A stretch of DNA of 64,000 bases, taken from positions 18,304 through 82,303 of the forward strand of contig NZ_KE387189.1 in assembly GCF_000430665.1 (NCBI RefSeq), in the 5' to 3' direction. This document shows, piece by piece, positions 45,945-53,926 of this stretch (its first letter is position 1; each line of letters starts with the position of its first letter). A program made the position numbers and the translations under genes. The notes under the pieces were generated by a model. The model was given only the letters and a program-made list of their open reading frames with translations, was not told the DNA's origin and searched no databases. The DNA comes from Aquimarina muelleri DSM 19832. GTDB lineage: Bacteria > Bacteroidota > Bacteroidia > Flavobacteriales > Flavobacteriaceae.

Positions 45945-45988
45945 TATCGAGCAGAATTGAATACTTTATTTTTCAATTCTGCTCGATA
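45945..45988. terminator. Strong bidirectional terminator after glnS
   Basis: Seventeen-nt perfect arms, TATCGAGCAGAATTGAA (45945-45961) and its complement (45972-45988), surround a 10-nt loop. It lies between convergent genes. The T-tract is modest, but the A-rich left flank helps the leftward gene. Confidence 0.8.
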
Positions 45989-46006
45989 ATATAATATTAT
46001 AATCTA

Positions 46007-46516
46007 TTAGTTATCAGCTATATGCTCGTCTAATGGAATTTCAATATCTGTTCTAAAATCAGGAAATAATTTTTTAGTTTCAGGATCATCAATAAGCTTA
46101 TTTGACTCTACAAAATACCATTGGGATATCTTTTTATTATAAAAACCAAATAGTGAACTTTTGAGAGTTACTTGCCTTCCACTAAAATCCATTTTTATAG
46201 TATTTTTTACTAAACAGCGATATTCTTTACCTTCTTTTTTAATTTCGGATACTTCATCTATTTCAGAACTGATTATTTTTATTTTTTGAGCGTCCATGGT
46301 TCTAAATATTTCATTCATCGCTTCCATCAGCTGCTTTTCTCCATACGCTTCATAAACTTCAGGATGTGTATATTTAAGTATTGTATTTAAATTTCTATCG
46401 ATTGAAGCTTGAGAAGTTGCTTTCGCATCTCTTAATGCAAATTCTTTTAATGTACTCTCACTTTGAGAATATATGCTTCCATGAATTAAAAGTAAAACTA
46501 AAATTAAATTTTTCAT
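46007..46516 (-). CDS. Hypothetical secreted protein, NTF2/SnoaL-like fold suspected
   Basis: A 169-residue exported protein with signal peptide MKNLILVLLLIHGSIYSQ. The mature part opens with helices (ALRDAKATSQASIDRNLNTILKYTHPEVYEAYG) and then strands ending in SLFGFYNKKISQWYFVESNK. This helix-then-beta-sheet pattern, with a closing WYFVE strand, fits NTF2/SnoaL-like proteins. No catalytic residues are evident. A TAnnTTTG box lies 14 nt upstream. It is a single gene. Confidence 0.68.
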   Translation of the reverse strand: MKNLILVLLLIHGSIYSQSESTLKEFALRDAKATSQASIDRNLNTILKYTHPEVYEAYGEKQLMEAMNEIFRTMDAQKIKIISSEIDEVSEIKKEGKEYRCLVKNTIKMDFSGRQVTLKSSLFGFYNKKISQWYFVESNKLIDDPETKKLFPDFRTDIEIPLDEHIADN

Positions 46517-46530
46517 TGGGACTTTTTTTA

Positions 46531-46538
46531 CAAATATA
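46531..46538 (-). promoter_or_regulatory. Putative -7 promoter box
   Basis: The minus strand reads TATATTTG, matching TAnnTTTG, and ends 14 nt before the start of the secreted hypothetical gene. Confidence 0.45.
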
Positions 46539-46585
46539 AGAATTTTTAAACTATAAGAATTTTTTATAGATTTTTATAAATAATT

Positions 46586-46713
46586 AGTTTTTCTTATTAA
46601 AAAACGATTAATATAATGCGTTTTAAAAGGATTAAAAAAACAGGTAATGTGATATTATATTATTTATTTAAAACACTAAGAAAACGCATTATATCAGTTT
46701 TTCTTATTAAAAA
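46586..46713. repeat. 128-bp element with terminal direct repeats and inner inverted repeats
   Basis: An 18-nt sequence, AGTTTTTCTTATTAAAAA, occurs exactly at 46586-46603 and at 46696-46713. Just inside lie inverted arms ATATAATGCGTTTT (46611-46624) and AAAACGCATTATAT (46681-46694). The 56-nt core between them is AT-rich and carries no ORF. It resembles a tiny non-autonomous mobile element flanked by a long target duplication, or a regulatory hairpin. Confidence 0.6.
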
Positions 46714-46793
46714 TATAAATTTATTAGTTTTTTGTTGAAAAAATAAAAAATTAGAAGTCCAATCAAAATATTTGATCGGTTATATTTATAAAT

Positions 46794-47741
46794 TTATTTT
46801 TTCTCTTCAGAGTTTTTACCAATTCCTTTTTTTGCATTTTGTTTTTTCATTTCTTCACCTATTTGATTAGAGGCTGTAAAAGATGCAATCATATTATTTA
46901 ACATATCACTACCAGCTTGAGGAGAGTTTGGTAATAATATTAGGTTACTATTAACATGTTCTCCTATAGATTGTAATGTATCATAATGTTGTGTAACAAC
47001 AATAAGGGCAGAGGCTTCTTGTGAATTAATTCCTACATTATTTAAAACATCTACACTTTCTTCCAAACCTCTTGCTATTTCCCTACGTTGATCTGCAATA
47101 CCTTGACCTTGCAATCTTTTACTTTCAGCTTCAGCACGAGCTTTGGCAACTATTTTAATTCTTTCGGCTTCAGCTTCATATTCTGCAGCAACTTTTTCAC
47201 GTTCGGCAGCATTAATACGATTCATAGCTTCTTTAACCTGAGCATCAGGATCTATATCGGTTACCAAAGTTTTTATAATGTCATAGCCATAGTTTATCAT
47301 AGCTTCGTTAAGCTCTTGTTTTACAGCAATAGCTACATCATCTTTACGTTCAAAAACGTCGTCTAGTTTCATTTTTGGTACTTCTGCTCTAACAACATCA
47401 AAAACATAAGAAGTAATTTGATCATGTGGATTTTCTAATTTATAAAAAGCATCATATACTTTTTCTTTGATTACTTGAAATTGAACAGATATTTTAAGAC
47501 GTACAAAAACGTCATCTTTAGTTTTAGTCTCTACTAAAACATCTAATTGTTGAATTTTTAAGTTTATACGTCCAGTAATACGATCAAAAACTGGAATTTT
47601 AAAATGTAAACCAGAATTTCGAGTACTTAAAAATTTACCAAATCGCTCCACAATAGCAGAGGTTTGCTGTTTTACGGTAAATATTCCTGAAAACAGAATA
47701 ATAAAACCGAAGATTAATATTGGAATAAAATAGAAACTCAT
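46794..47741 (-). CDS. SPFH/band 7 family protein (paraslipin-like)
   Basis: A 315-residue membrane-anchored SPFH-domain protein. One N-terminal transmembrane segment (FYFIPILIFGFIILFSGIF) is followed by TVKQQTSAIVERFGKFLSTRNSGLHFKIPVFDRI (band 7 domain start), then a helical region (EKVAAEYEAEAERIKIVAKARAEAESKRLQGQG) that forms the usual coiled coil. Such proteins make oligomeric rings in membrane microdomains and may control membrane proteases. No partner NfeD gene is adjacent. Confidence 0.9.
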   Translation of the reverse strand: MSFYFIPILIFGFIILFSGIFTVKQQTSAIVERFGKFLSTRNSGLHFKIPVFDRITGRINLKIQQLDVLVETKTKDDVFVRLKISVQFQVIKEKVYDAFYKLENPHDQITSYVFDVVRAEVPKMKLDDVFERKDDVAIAVKQELNEAMINYGYDIIKTLVTDIDPDAQVKEAMNRINAAEREKVAAEYEAEAERIKIVAKARAEAESKRLQGQGIADQRREIARGLEESVDVLNNVGINSQEASALIVVTQHYDTLQSIGEHVNSNLILLPNSPQAGSDMLNNMIASFTASNQIGEEMKKQNAKKGIGKNSEEKK

Positions 47742-47845
47742 TTTTTTTTAGATTAAAAAGTTAAAAATGTATTTACGAATGAATGTACTAATAAATTGTA
47801 AATCAATGTTCTTAATTTAGAAATTCTTAGCATAGTAGTATTTAT

Positions 47846-47894
47846 GTTTTAATCCATATTCTGAAGTTTAATTCTCTTAGGTTATTAATTTTAT
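47846..47894 (+). repeat. Copy of the 49-bp interspersed repeat
   Basis: GTTTTAATCCATATTCTGAA and then GTTTAATTCTCTTAGGTTAT are nearly identical to the copy at 49651-49699 and to the inverse copy at 29405-29453. Confidence 0.68.
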
Positions 47895-47947
47895 CGATGC
47901 TTGTTTTAAAAGCATATGTTCACTAACTTGCTAATATAATGTGAATT

Positions 47948-47989
47948 AAAAAGCGCTTCTATTTATAATTTAAAATAGAAGCGCTTTTT
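47948..47989. terminator. Terminator after gltX
   Basis: AAAAAGCGCTTCTATTT (47948-47964) pairs exactly with its complement (47973-47989) around an 8-nt loop. On the minus strand it lies 19 nt past the gltX stop with a T-tract in the right place. Confidence 0.87.
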
Positions 47990-48008
47990 AAAAGTTAGAA
48001 ATTATATT

Positions 48009-49520
48009 TCAATTAACTTCTATAGCATTTTGTATTCTCTTTATAGTTTCATCTTTACCTATTATAGATGCGATTTGAAATAAATCTGGACCTTGTAACG
48101 AACCTACTAAGGCTATACGTAATGGCATCATAACCTTACCAAAACTTATTTCTTTACCTGTAATCCATCCTTTTACTATAGAAGAAATATTTGTTTCAGA
48201 AAAATCACTTATATCGCTTAGTATCCTAGTTAGTTCATGCATTAGGATAGGAGTATCTTCTTTCCAGGCTTTTTTCACAGCTTTTTCCTCATATTCATTT
48301 GGTGAAACAAAATAAAATTCACTAAGTTCCCATAAATCTTTTACAAAAATAGCACGTTCTTTTACAGCAGTAATTATATTTTGAACATCTAAAGAGGTAG
48401 AAATATTTTTTTCTTTTAATATAGTTTTAAATTGTTCCGTCAGAATTTGATTATCAGAATTTTGTAAATGTTGTTGTTGAAACCATTTAGTTTTTTCAGG
48501 ATCAAATTTAGCTCCAGCTTTATTAACGCGTTTTAGATCAAATTTTTCTATTAATTCTTCTAGAAAAAATAGTTCTTGTTCTGTACCAGGATTCCATCCT
48601 AAAAAAGCAAGCATATTAATTACTGCTTCTGGAAGGTAACCATCCTCTTTATACCCAGATGCAGTTTCCTTTGTTTTTGGATCAACCCATTGTAATGGAA
48701 ATACAGGAAAACCCATTTTGTCACCATCGCGTTTACTTAATTTTCCTTTACCAACAGGTTTTAGAATTAATGGCAAATGTGCAAAACTTGGAATATCCCA
48801 GCCTAACGCACGATATAGTAAAACATGTAATGCCAAAGATGGTAACCATTCTTCACCTCTAATAACGTGAGTTATTTTCATTAAGTGATCATCCACAATA
48901 TTTGCTAGGTGATAGGTTGGCATACCATCACTTTTAAATAATATTTTATCGTCAAGAATATTTGTATCTATTTTTATATCACCTCTAATTTCATCCTTAA
49001 GATGTAAAATTTCATCCTTAGGGGATTTAAATCTAATAACATAATTATCTCCAGAATTAATTTTTTCTAATACTTTCTCTTCCGATAGAGATATAGAATT
49101 AGTTAGTTTTTCTCTATTATGCCAGTTATAGATAAATGTTTTTCCCTTTTCTTCATGGTCTTTTCTGTGTGCATCTAAGCTCTCTGTGGTATCAAATGCA
49201 TAATAAGCAAATCCATTTTTTATTAAAAGATCTGCATATTGTTTATATATTTCTTTACGTTCACTTTGTCTATATGGTCCATATTCTCCTTCTTTTCCAG
49301 GTCCTTCATCAAAAGGAATACCACACCATTCTAAAGCATTTTTAATATACTCTTCTGCACCTGCAACATATCTATTTTGATCTGTATCTTCTATTCTAAG
49401 AACGAAGGTTCCTTTATTTTTTTTTGCAAAAAGATAATTAAATAAAGCAGTTCGTACTCCTCCTATGTGTAAGGGTCCAGTAGGACTTGGTGCAAATCGT
49501 ACCCTAATGTCTTTTGTCAT
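48009..49520 (-). CDS. gltX: Glutamyl-tRNA synthetase
   Basis: GltX charges tRNA-Glu. Starting at 49520 gives MTKDIRVRFAPSPTGPLHIGGVRTAL, with the HIGH signature at about 16-19; the frame runs 16 codons further upstream into non-conserved sequence. The second signature is GKLSKRDGDKMG (about 254-265). The protein has 503 residues, which is normal. Because glnS is also present, GltX can be of the discriminating type. A TAnnTTTG box lies at 49566-49573, and a strong terminator follows. Confidence 0.96.
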   Translation of the reverse strand: MTKDIRVRFAPSPTGPLHIGGVRTALFNYLFAKKNKGTFVLRIEDTDQNRYVAGAEEYIKNALEWCGIPFDEGPGKEGEYGPYRQSERKEIYKQYADLLIKNGFAYYAFDTTESLDAHRKDHEEKGKTFIYNWHNREKLTNSISLSEEKVLEKINSGDNYVIRFKSPKDEILHLKDEIRGDIKIDTNILDDKILFKSDGMPTYHLANIVDDHLMKITHVIRGEEWLPSLALHVLLYRALGWDIPSFAHLPLILKPVGKGKLSKRDGDKMGFPVFPLQWVDPKTKETASGYKEDGYLPEAVINMLAFLGWNPGTEQELFFLEELIEKFDLKRVNKAGAKFDPEKTKWFQQQHLQNSDNQILTEQFKTILKEKNISTSLDVQNIITAVKERAIFVKDLWELSEFYFVSPNEYEEKAVKKAWKEDTPILMHELTRILSDISDFSETNISSIVKGWITGKEISFGKVMMPLRIALVGSLQGPDLFQIASIIGKDETIKRIQNAIEVN

Positions 49521-49565
49521 GATAATGTTTTTTAAACTCTTTAAAAAAGTTTTATAAATAAATAA

Positions 49566-49573
49566 CAAAGATA
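49566..49573 (-). promoter_or_regulatory. Putative -7 promoter box of gltX
   Basis: The minus strand reads TATCTTTG, matching TAnnTTTG, 45 nt before the chosen gltX ATG at 49520. Because it lies only upstream of the longer frame's first ATG by a few nt, it does not by itself decide the start. Confidence 0.5.
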
Positions 49574-49650
49574 CAACCTTATATAGGTAGCTAAAAATGA
49601 TTTTATAAGATTGCTATTAAATTTTAAATAAAGTTCATTCTCTTATAAAA

Positions 49651-49699
49651 GGTTTAATCCATATTCTGGAGTTTAACTCTCCGAGGTTATTTATTTTAT
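49651..49699 (+). repeat. Copy of the 49-bp interspersed repeat, next to a parS-like site
   Basis: GGTTTAATCCATATTCTGGA followed by GTTTAACTCTCCGAGGTTAT. The GGAG/CTCC arms are intact in this copy. The element ends at the first base of the parS-like site at 49699-49714. Confidence 0.68.
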
Positions 49700-49714
49700 T
49701 TTTCACGTGAAACA
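49699..49714. promoter_or_regulatory. parS-like site
   Basis: TTTTTCACGTGAAACA differs at one position from the canonical ParB site TGTTTCACGTGAAACA. It lies between gltX and the DUF4175 gene, about 4 kb from the main cluster of palindromes. Confidence 0.6.
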
Positions 49715-49882
49715 TATTTAATTATGTCAAAATTGAAATAGGAGGTAAGTATAATTATTTTAATATTCTTCCTTTGTCTTTATATCTTATAAGTTATAAG
49801 AAAATATAAATTAAGAATTAGTGTATAGATTATGGTTAGATAATTAAAAATTCCTTACAAACAAATGTAAAGAACAATCAAG

Positions 49883-50014
49883 ATGAATAGATTATATAAT
49901 CAAGAGTATTTTAAAAATGAATATAACAACTTATTTTATAGAGGGTTGAATTATTATAAATATAACAATTCTATTAAAAATAAAATTGTAGATTTAGAAG
50001 TTAATGAAAAATGA
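49883..50014 (+). CDS. Possible 43-residue small protein
   Basis: An ATG at 49883 opens 43 codons ending at TGA 50012-50014, 12 nt before the DUF4175 gene. The product is Asn-, Tyr- and Lys-rich (MNRLYNQEYFKNEYNNLFYR opens it), which is also what AT-rich non-coding DNA yields. It lies in the 506-bp gap 49521-50026, otherwise occupied by the gltX promoter box, one 49-bp repeat and a parS-like site. Confidence 0.2.
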   Translation: MNRLYNQEYFKNEYNNLFYRGLNYYKYNNSIKNKIVDLEVNEK

Positions 50015-50026
50015 AAGCTTTACAAT

Positions 50027-53000
50027 ATGGAGAATTTCCAATTCATAAAAAATAAGTTAGAAGAGTTTATAAAAAGGTACTACGTAAATGAACTTATAAA
50101 AGGCATAATACTTTTTTTTGCGATAGGCGTATTGTATTTTTTACTAACCTTATTAATTGAAAATTTTTTGTGGCTTAGTAAGATAGGAAGAACCATATTA
50201 TTTTGGTTATTTATTATAGTAGAACTTACTTTGTTTATAAAATTAATACTAGTACCAATCGCAAAGCTCTTTAGACTTGCGAAAGGAATAGATTATGAAA
50301 AAGCATCCAATATTATTGGTAATCACTTTCCCGAGGTAAATGATAAACTTTTAAATTTATTACAATTAAGTAAAAGTACAACTTCATCTTCTTTATTATT
50401 AGCAGGCATCGAACAAAAGTCAAGCCAATTAAAGCCTATTCCTTTTAAATTAGCTATTAATTTAAGGAAAAATAGTAAATACTTAAAATATGCAGCAATT
50501 CCTTTAGTACTATTTTTGATATTATTTGTTTTTAATAAAACAAGCTGGATTTCAGATAGTTATAACAGAGTCGTTAATTATGAAGTTGCATATGAACCAC
50601 CAGCTCCATTTAAGTTTTTTATTACTAATTCTACTCTAAATGTATTTGAAAATACAGATTTTGTGCTTAAAATAAAAACAACAGGTGATGTAATTCCTGA
50701 CAATGCAACCATAAAATATAATAACGAAGTTTACTTTTTAAAAAACACCGGACCAGGAGAGTTTGAGTACACTTTTGTACAACTCAAAAAGCCTTTAGAA
50801 TTTATAATTAGTGCCAATAATATTAATTCTATTCCTTATAATTTATCAGTGGTTCCTATACCTGCATTATTAAATTTTGAGATGAAATTGGATTATCCAA
50901 CATATACAAAAAAAACAGATGAGATTTTAAAAAGTTCTGGAAATGCAACTATACCTGAAGGAACAAAAGTTAGCTGGGTAGTGTATACAAGAAATACAGA
51001 TGTAGTTGAGTTTAAAACAAAAGACTCTGTAATATCTATGAAAAAAAATGAAACAAACTTTTTATATGAAAAGAATATCTATACTAATTGGGATTATGAG
51101 ATTACAACATCCAATAAAAATGTAAAAAATTACGAAAACTTATCTTTTAATCTTAATGTAATAAAAGATCAATATCCAGAATTAAACCTAAAATCTGAAA
51201 AGGATTCTATAGATAATCAAACATTATATTTTTATGGAAAAATAAGTGATGATTATGGTTTAACCAAACTGAGGATGGTATATTATGATTCTGATAAGAC
51301 CGAGGATGTTAAATTTAAAAATATTGAAATTAATAAGACAGAATTTGATGAGTTTATTTATGCTTTTCCCGCAGAGATAGATCTTGTAGATGGAGTTAAT
51401 TATGAGTTCTATTTTGAGGTTTTTGATAATGATATTATTCATAATTATAAAAGTACAAAAAGCCCGATTTTTAATTTTAAACAGCTTACAAAAAACGAAA
51501 AAGAAAAACTTTTGTTACAAAAACAAAATGATGCTATTTCTGGTTTAAACAAATCATTAAATAAATTTAAAGAACAAGAGGAGGAATTAAAAAGTCTAAG
51601 TAAAATCCAAAAAGAGAAAAAAAGACTAGATTTTAACGATAAAAAAAAGCTGGAAGACTTCTTAAATAGACAGAAACAGCAAGAGAAAATGATGCAAGAT
51701 TTTTCAAAAAAGCTAAAAGAAAATCTAGAACAGTTTGATAAAAAAGAAGAGGAAGAACCTTTTAAAGATGCTCTAAAAGAAAGATTAGAAAGGAATGAAG
51801 AGAAACTTAAAAAGAACGAAAAGCTTTTAGAAGAAATCGAACGCCTTTCTGAAAAAATACAAAAAGAAGAATTAACAAAAAAACTAGAAGAGTTAGGTAA
51901 GGAAAACAAAAATCTAAAAAAGAATTTAGAGCAACTCCTCGAACTTACAAAACGATATTATGTTGCAGAAAAGCATGAAAAATTAGTAAAAGAATTAGAG
52001 GATTTATCTAAAAAACAAGAAGAACTTTCTGATAAAAATGAAGAAGAAAACACTAAAGAAAAACAAGATGAGTTAAATAAAGAGTTCGAAGACTTTCAAA
52101 AAGAAATTGAAAAGTTACGGAAAGAAAATGAGGATTTAAAAAAACCAATGAGCTTAGATCAAAAGAAAGAAGATGAGAGTGAAATAAAAAAGGAGCAAGA
52201 AAAAGCGAGTGAAAATTTAAAAAAAGAAAATAAATCAGAAGCTAAAAAGAATCAAAAAAGTGCTGCTCAAAAAATGAAGCAAATGAGTAAGGGTATGAAG
52301 ATGCAAATGGAGATGAGTGGAGCAGAACAACAACAAGAAGACATGGAAATGTTACGGCAAATTTTGGATAACTTAGTAGATTTTTCTATTACTCAAGAAG
52401 ATTTAATGAAAGATTTTAAAGGGATAGATATGAATAATCCTAGCTACTCTTCTAAACTTAAAAAGCAAAGTGTGCTAAGAGAAAACTTTATTCATTTAGA
52501 TGATAGCCTATATACCTTAGCTCTGCGTACTCCTCAGATAACAGAATTGGTTACTAAAAAACTTACAGACATAGAGTTTAATATTGATAAATCTTTAGAA
52601 CGACTTGCTGAAAATCAAATAATACAAGGATCCGCTAATCAACAATACACAATTACAGGCTCTAATGATCTGGCCTATCTTTTAAGTAGAACATTAGATC
52701 AAATGCAAAGTAGTATGTCTGCATCAGGTAGTAAAGGTAAAAGCGGATCTAATGAAATGCAGTTACCAGATATTATAAAAAAGCAAGAAGAACTTAATGA
52801 GCAAATGAAAGAAGGATCAAAAAAAGGAGAAAAACAAGGAAATAAAGAAGGAGAAAAAAACAGTGGAGAAGGCAAAGAAGGTGACCAAAAAGGAAATAAA
52901 AAAAACGGTAAGCAAAAGGGGGGAGAAGGTAATAATGAAGAGGGAGAGTCTGAACAACAAAAAGAAGATTTAAATGGGCAGTTATATGAAATATATAAAG

Positions 53001-53383
53001 AGCAACAACAATTGCGAAATGCACTGCAAGACAAAATAAATAAAGAAGGAAAAGGAAATTCTGCAGGAAGTGGTCTATTAAAAAAAATGGAGCAAGTAGA
53101 ACAAGAGCTTTTAGAAAAAGGTTTTAATAAACAAACATTAGGTAAAATGTTAGATTTAAAACACGAACTTCTTAAGCTCGAAGACGCTACTTTAGAACAA
53201 GGAGAAGAAGAAAAAAGAGAAAGTAAATCAAATGAACTACAATTTAGTAATCAAAACATATTACAACTAGATAAAGCAAAACAATATTTTAATACTACAG
53301 AGATATTAAATAGACAAGTATTACCTTTGCGGCAAAATCATAAACAAAGAGTACAAAGGTATTTTAAGAAAGACAATGATTAA
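50027..53383 (+). CDS. DUF4175 family membrane protein with long coiled coil
   Basis: An 1118-residue protein of the DUF4175 family. The N-terminus has two hydrophobic segments (about 22-45 and 50-75) and a third near 155-172 (YAAIPLVLFLILFVF). A beta-rich extracytoplasmic region of about 280 residues follows, then from about 480 a very long Lys- and Glu-rich coiled coil (KLKENLEQFDKKEEEEPF, LEELGKENKNLKKNLEQLL). A low-complexity Gly/Lys/Glu part (about 895-990) and an acidic C-terminal region complete it. It overlaps ybeY by 8 nt, so translation is probably coupled. Function is unknown; envelope anchoring is inferred from the helices. Confidence 0.88.
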   Translation: MENFQFIKNKLEEFIKRYYVNELIKGIILFFAIGVLYFLLTLLIENFLWLSKIGRTILFWLFIIVELTLFIKLILVPIAKLFRLAKGIDYEKASNIIGNHFPEVNDKLLNLLQLSKSTTSSSLLLAGIEQKSSQLKPIPFKLAINLRKNSKYLKYAAIPLVLFLILFVFNKTSWISDSYNRVVNYEVAYEPPAPFKFFITNSTLNVFENTDFVLKIKTTGDVIPDNATIKYNNEVYFLKNTGPGEFEYTFVQLKKPLEFIISANNINSIPYNLSVVPIPALLNFEMKLDYPTYTKKTDEILKSSGNATIPEGTKVSWVVYTRNTDVVEFKTKDSVISMKKNETNFLYEKNIYTNWDYEITTSNKNVKNYENLSFNLNVIKDQYPELNLKSEKDSIDNQTLYFYGKISDDYGLTKLRMVYYDSDKTEDVKFKNIEINKTEFDEFIYAFPAEIDLVDGVNYEFYFEVFDNDIIHNYKSTKSPIFNFKQLTKNEKEKLLLQKQNDAISGLNKSLNKFKEQEEELKSLSKIQKEKKRLDFNDKKKLEDFLNRQKQQEKMMQDFSKKLKENLEQFDKKEEEEPFKDALKERLERNEEKLKKNEKLLEEIERLSEKIQKEELTKKLEELGKENKNLKKNLEQLLELTKRYYVAEKHEKLVKELEDLSKKQEELSDKNEEENTKEKQDELNKEFEDFQKEIEKLRKENEDLKKPMSLDQKKEDESEIKKEQEKASENLKKENKSEAKKNQKSAAQKMKQMSKGMKMQMEMSGAEQQQEDMEMLRQILDNLVDFSITQEDLMKDFKGIDMNNPSYSSKLKKQSVLRENFIHLDDSLYTLALRTPQITELVTKKLTDIEFNIDKSLERLAENQIIQGSANQQYTITGSNDLAYLLSRTLDQMQSSMSASGSKGKSGSNEMQLPDIIKKQEELNEQMKEGSKKGEKQGNKEGEKNSGEGKEGDQKGNKKNGKQKGGEGNNEEGESEQQKEDLNGQLYEIYKEQQQLRNALQDKINKEGKGNSAGSGLLKKMEQVEQELLEKGFNKQTLGKMLDLKHELLKLEDATLEQGEEEKRESKSNELQFSNQNILQLDKAKQYFNTTEILNRQVLPLRQNHKQRVQRYFKKDND

Positions 53384-53795
53384 TTTTTATTACGAAACAG
53401 ATATAGAATTCAAGAACGAAACCTTTTTAATAAAATGGATAAATTCTGTTATTCTATCTGAAAAAAAAACAGAAGGAGAGATAAATTTTATCTTTTGTAA
53501 TGACGAATATTTATTAAAAATAAACCAAGAATTTTTAAACCATGATACATATACGGATATTATAAGCTTTGATAATACTTTAGGAAATCAATTAAACGGA
53601 GATATTTTTATCTCTATAGATAGAGTAAGGGATAATGCTATAGAGTTTAATGTTCAAGAAGAAGAAGAAACACGAAGAGTTATTATACACGGTATATTAC
53701 ATTTTTGTGGATATAAAGATAAAAGCAAAGAAGAAGAATCTCTTATGCGAAGTAAAGAAAACGAAAAACTACTAATGTTCCACGTGGAACATTAG
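53376..53795 (+). CDS. ybeY: Endoribonuclease YbeY, rRNA maturation factor
   Basis: A 139-residue metal-dependent RNase needed for 16S rRNA 3'-end maturation and ribosome quality control. The family motif appears as IIHGILHFCGYKDKS (about 108-122): two metal-binding His are present, and the third ligand position of the usual HGxLHxxGxxH is Asp, a change common in Bacteroidota. NHDTYTDIISFDN (about 54-66) is also typical. The last six residues, MFHVEH, are encoded by a parS-like palindrome. The start overlaps the DUF4175 gene by 8 nt. Confidence 0.93.
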   Translation: MINFYYETDIEFKNETFLIKWINSVILSEKKTEGEINFIFCNDEYLLKINQEFLNHDTYTDIISFDNTLGNQLNGDIFISIDRVRDNAIEFNVQEEEETRRVIIHGILHFCGYKDKSKEEESLMRSKENEKLLMFHVEH

Positions 53796-53912
53796 TAGTT
53801 TTTCACAACACATATTTGTTCCACGTGGAACAAATATGTGTTGTGATCAGATGATGTTCCACGTGGAACATCATAATTTTAATATAAATAAAATCATGTT
53901 CCACGTGGAACA
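53763..53912. promoter_or_regulatory. Cluster of four parS-like palindromes
   Basis: TGTTCCACGTGGAACA occurs exactly four times, with cores at 53776, 53817, 53855 and 53897 (spacing 41, 38 and 42 bp). The first three are nested in longer perfect palindromes with different arms: 53763-53804 (42 bp), 53803-53846 (44 bp) and 53851-53874 (24 bp). The core matches the ParB consensus TGTTnCACGTGnAACA. The first palindrome, rich in A and T at its ends, could also terminate ybeY transcription. The cluster sits between ybeY and mnmG. Confidence 0.8.
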
Positions 53913-53926
53913 ATTGTATATAAATT

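Noticed and set aside
51445..51909. Serine- and phenylalanine-rich minus-strand frame of 154 codons
   Set aside because: It is the antisense of the Lys/Glu-rich coiled coil of the DUF4175 gene, where stop codons are rare on the other strand.
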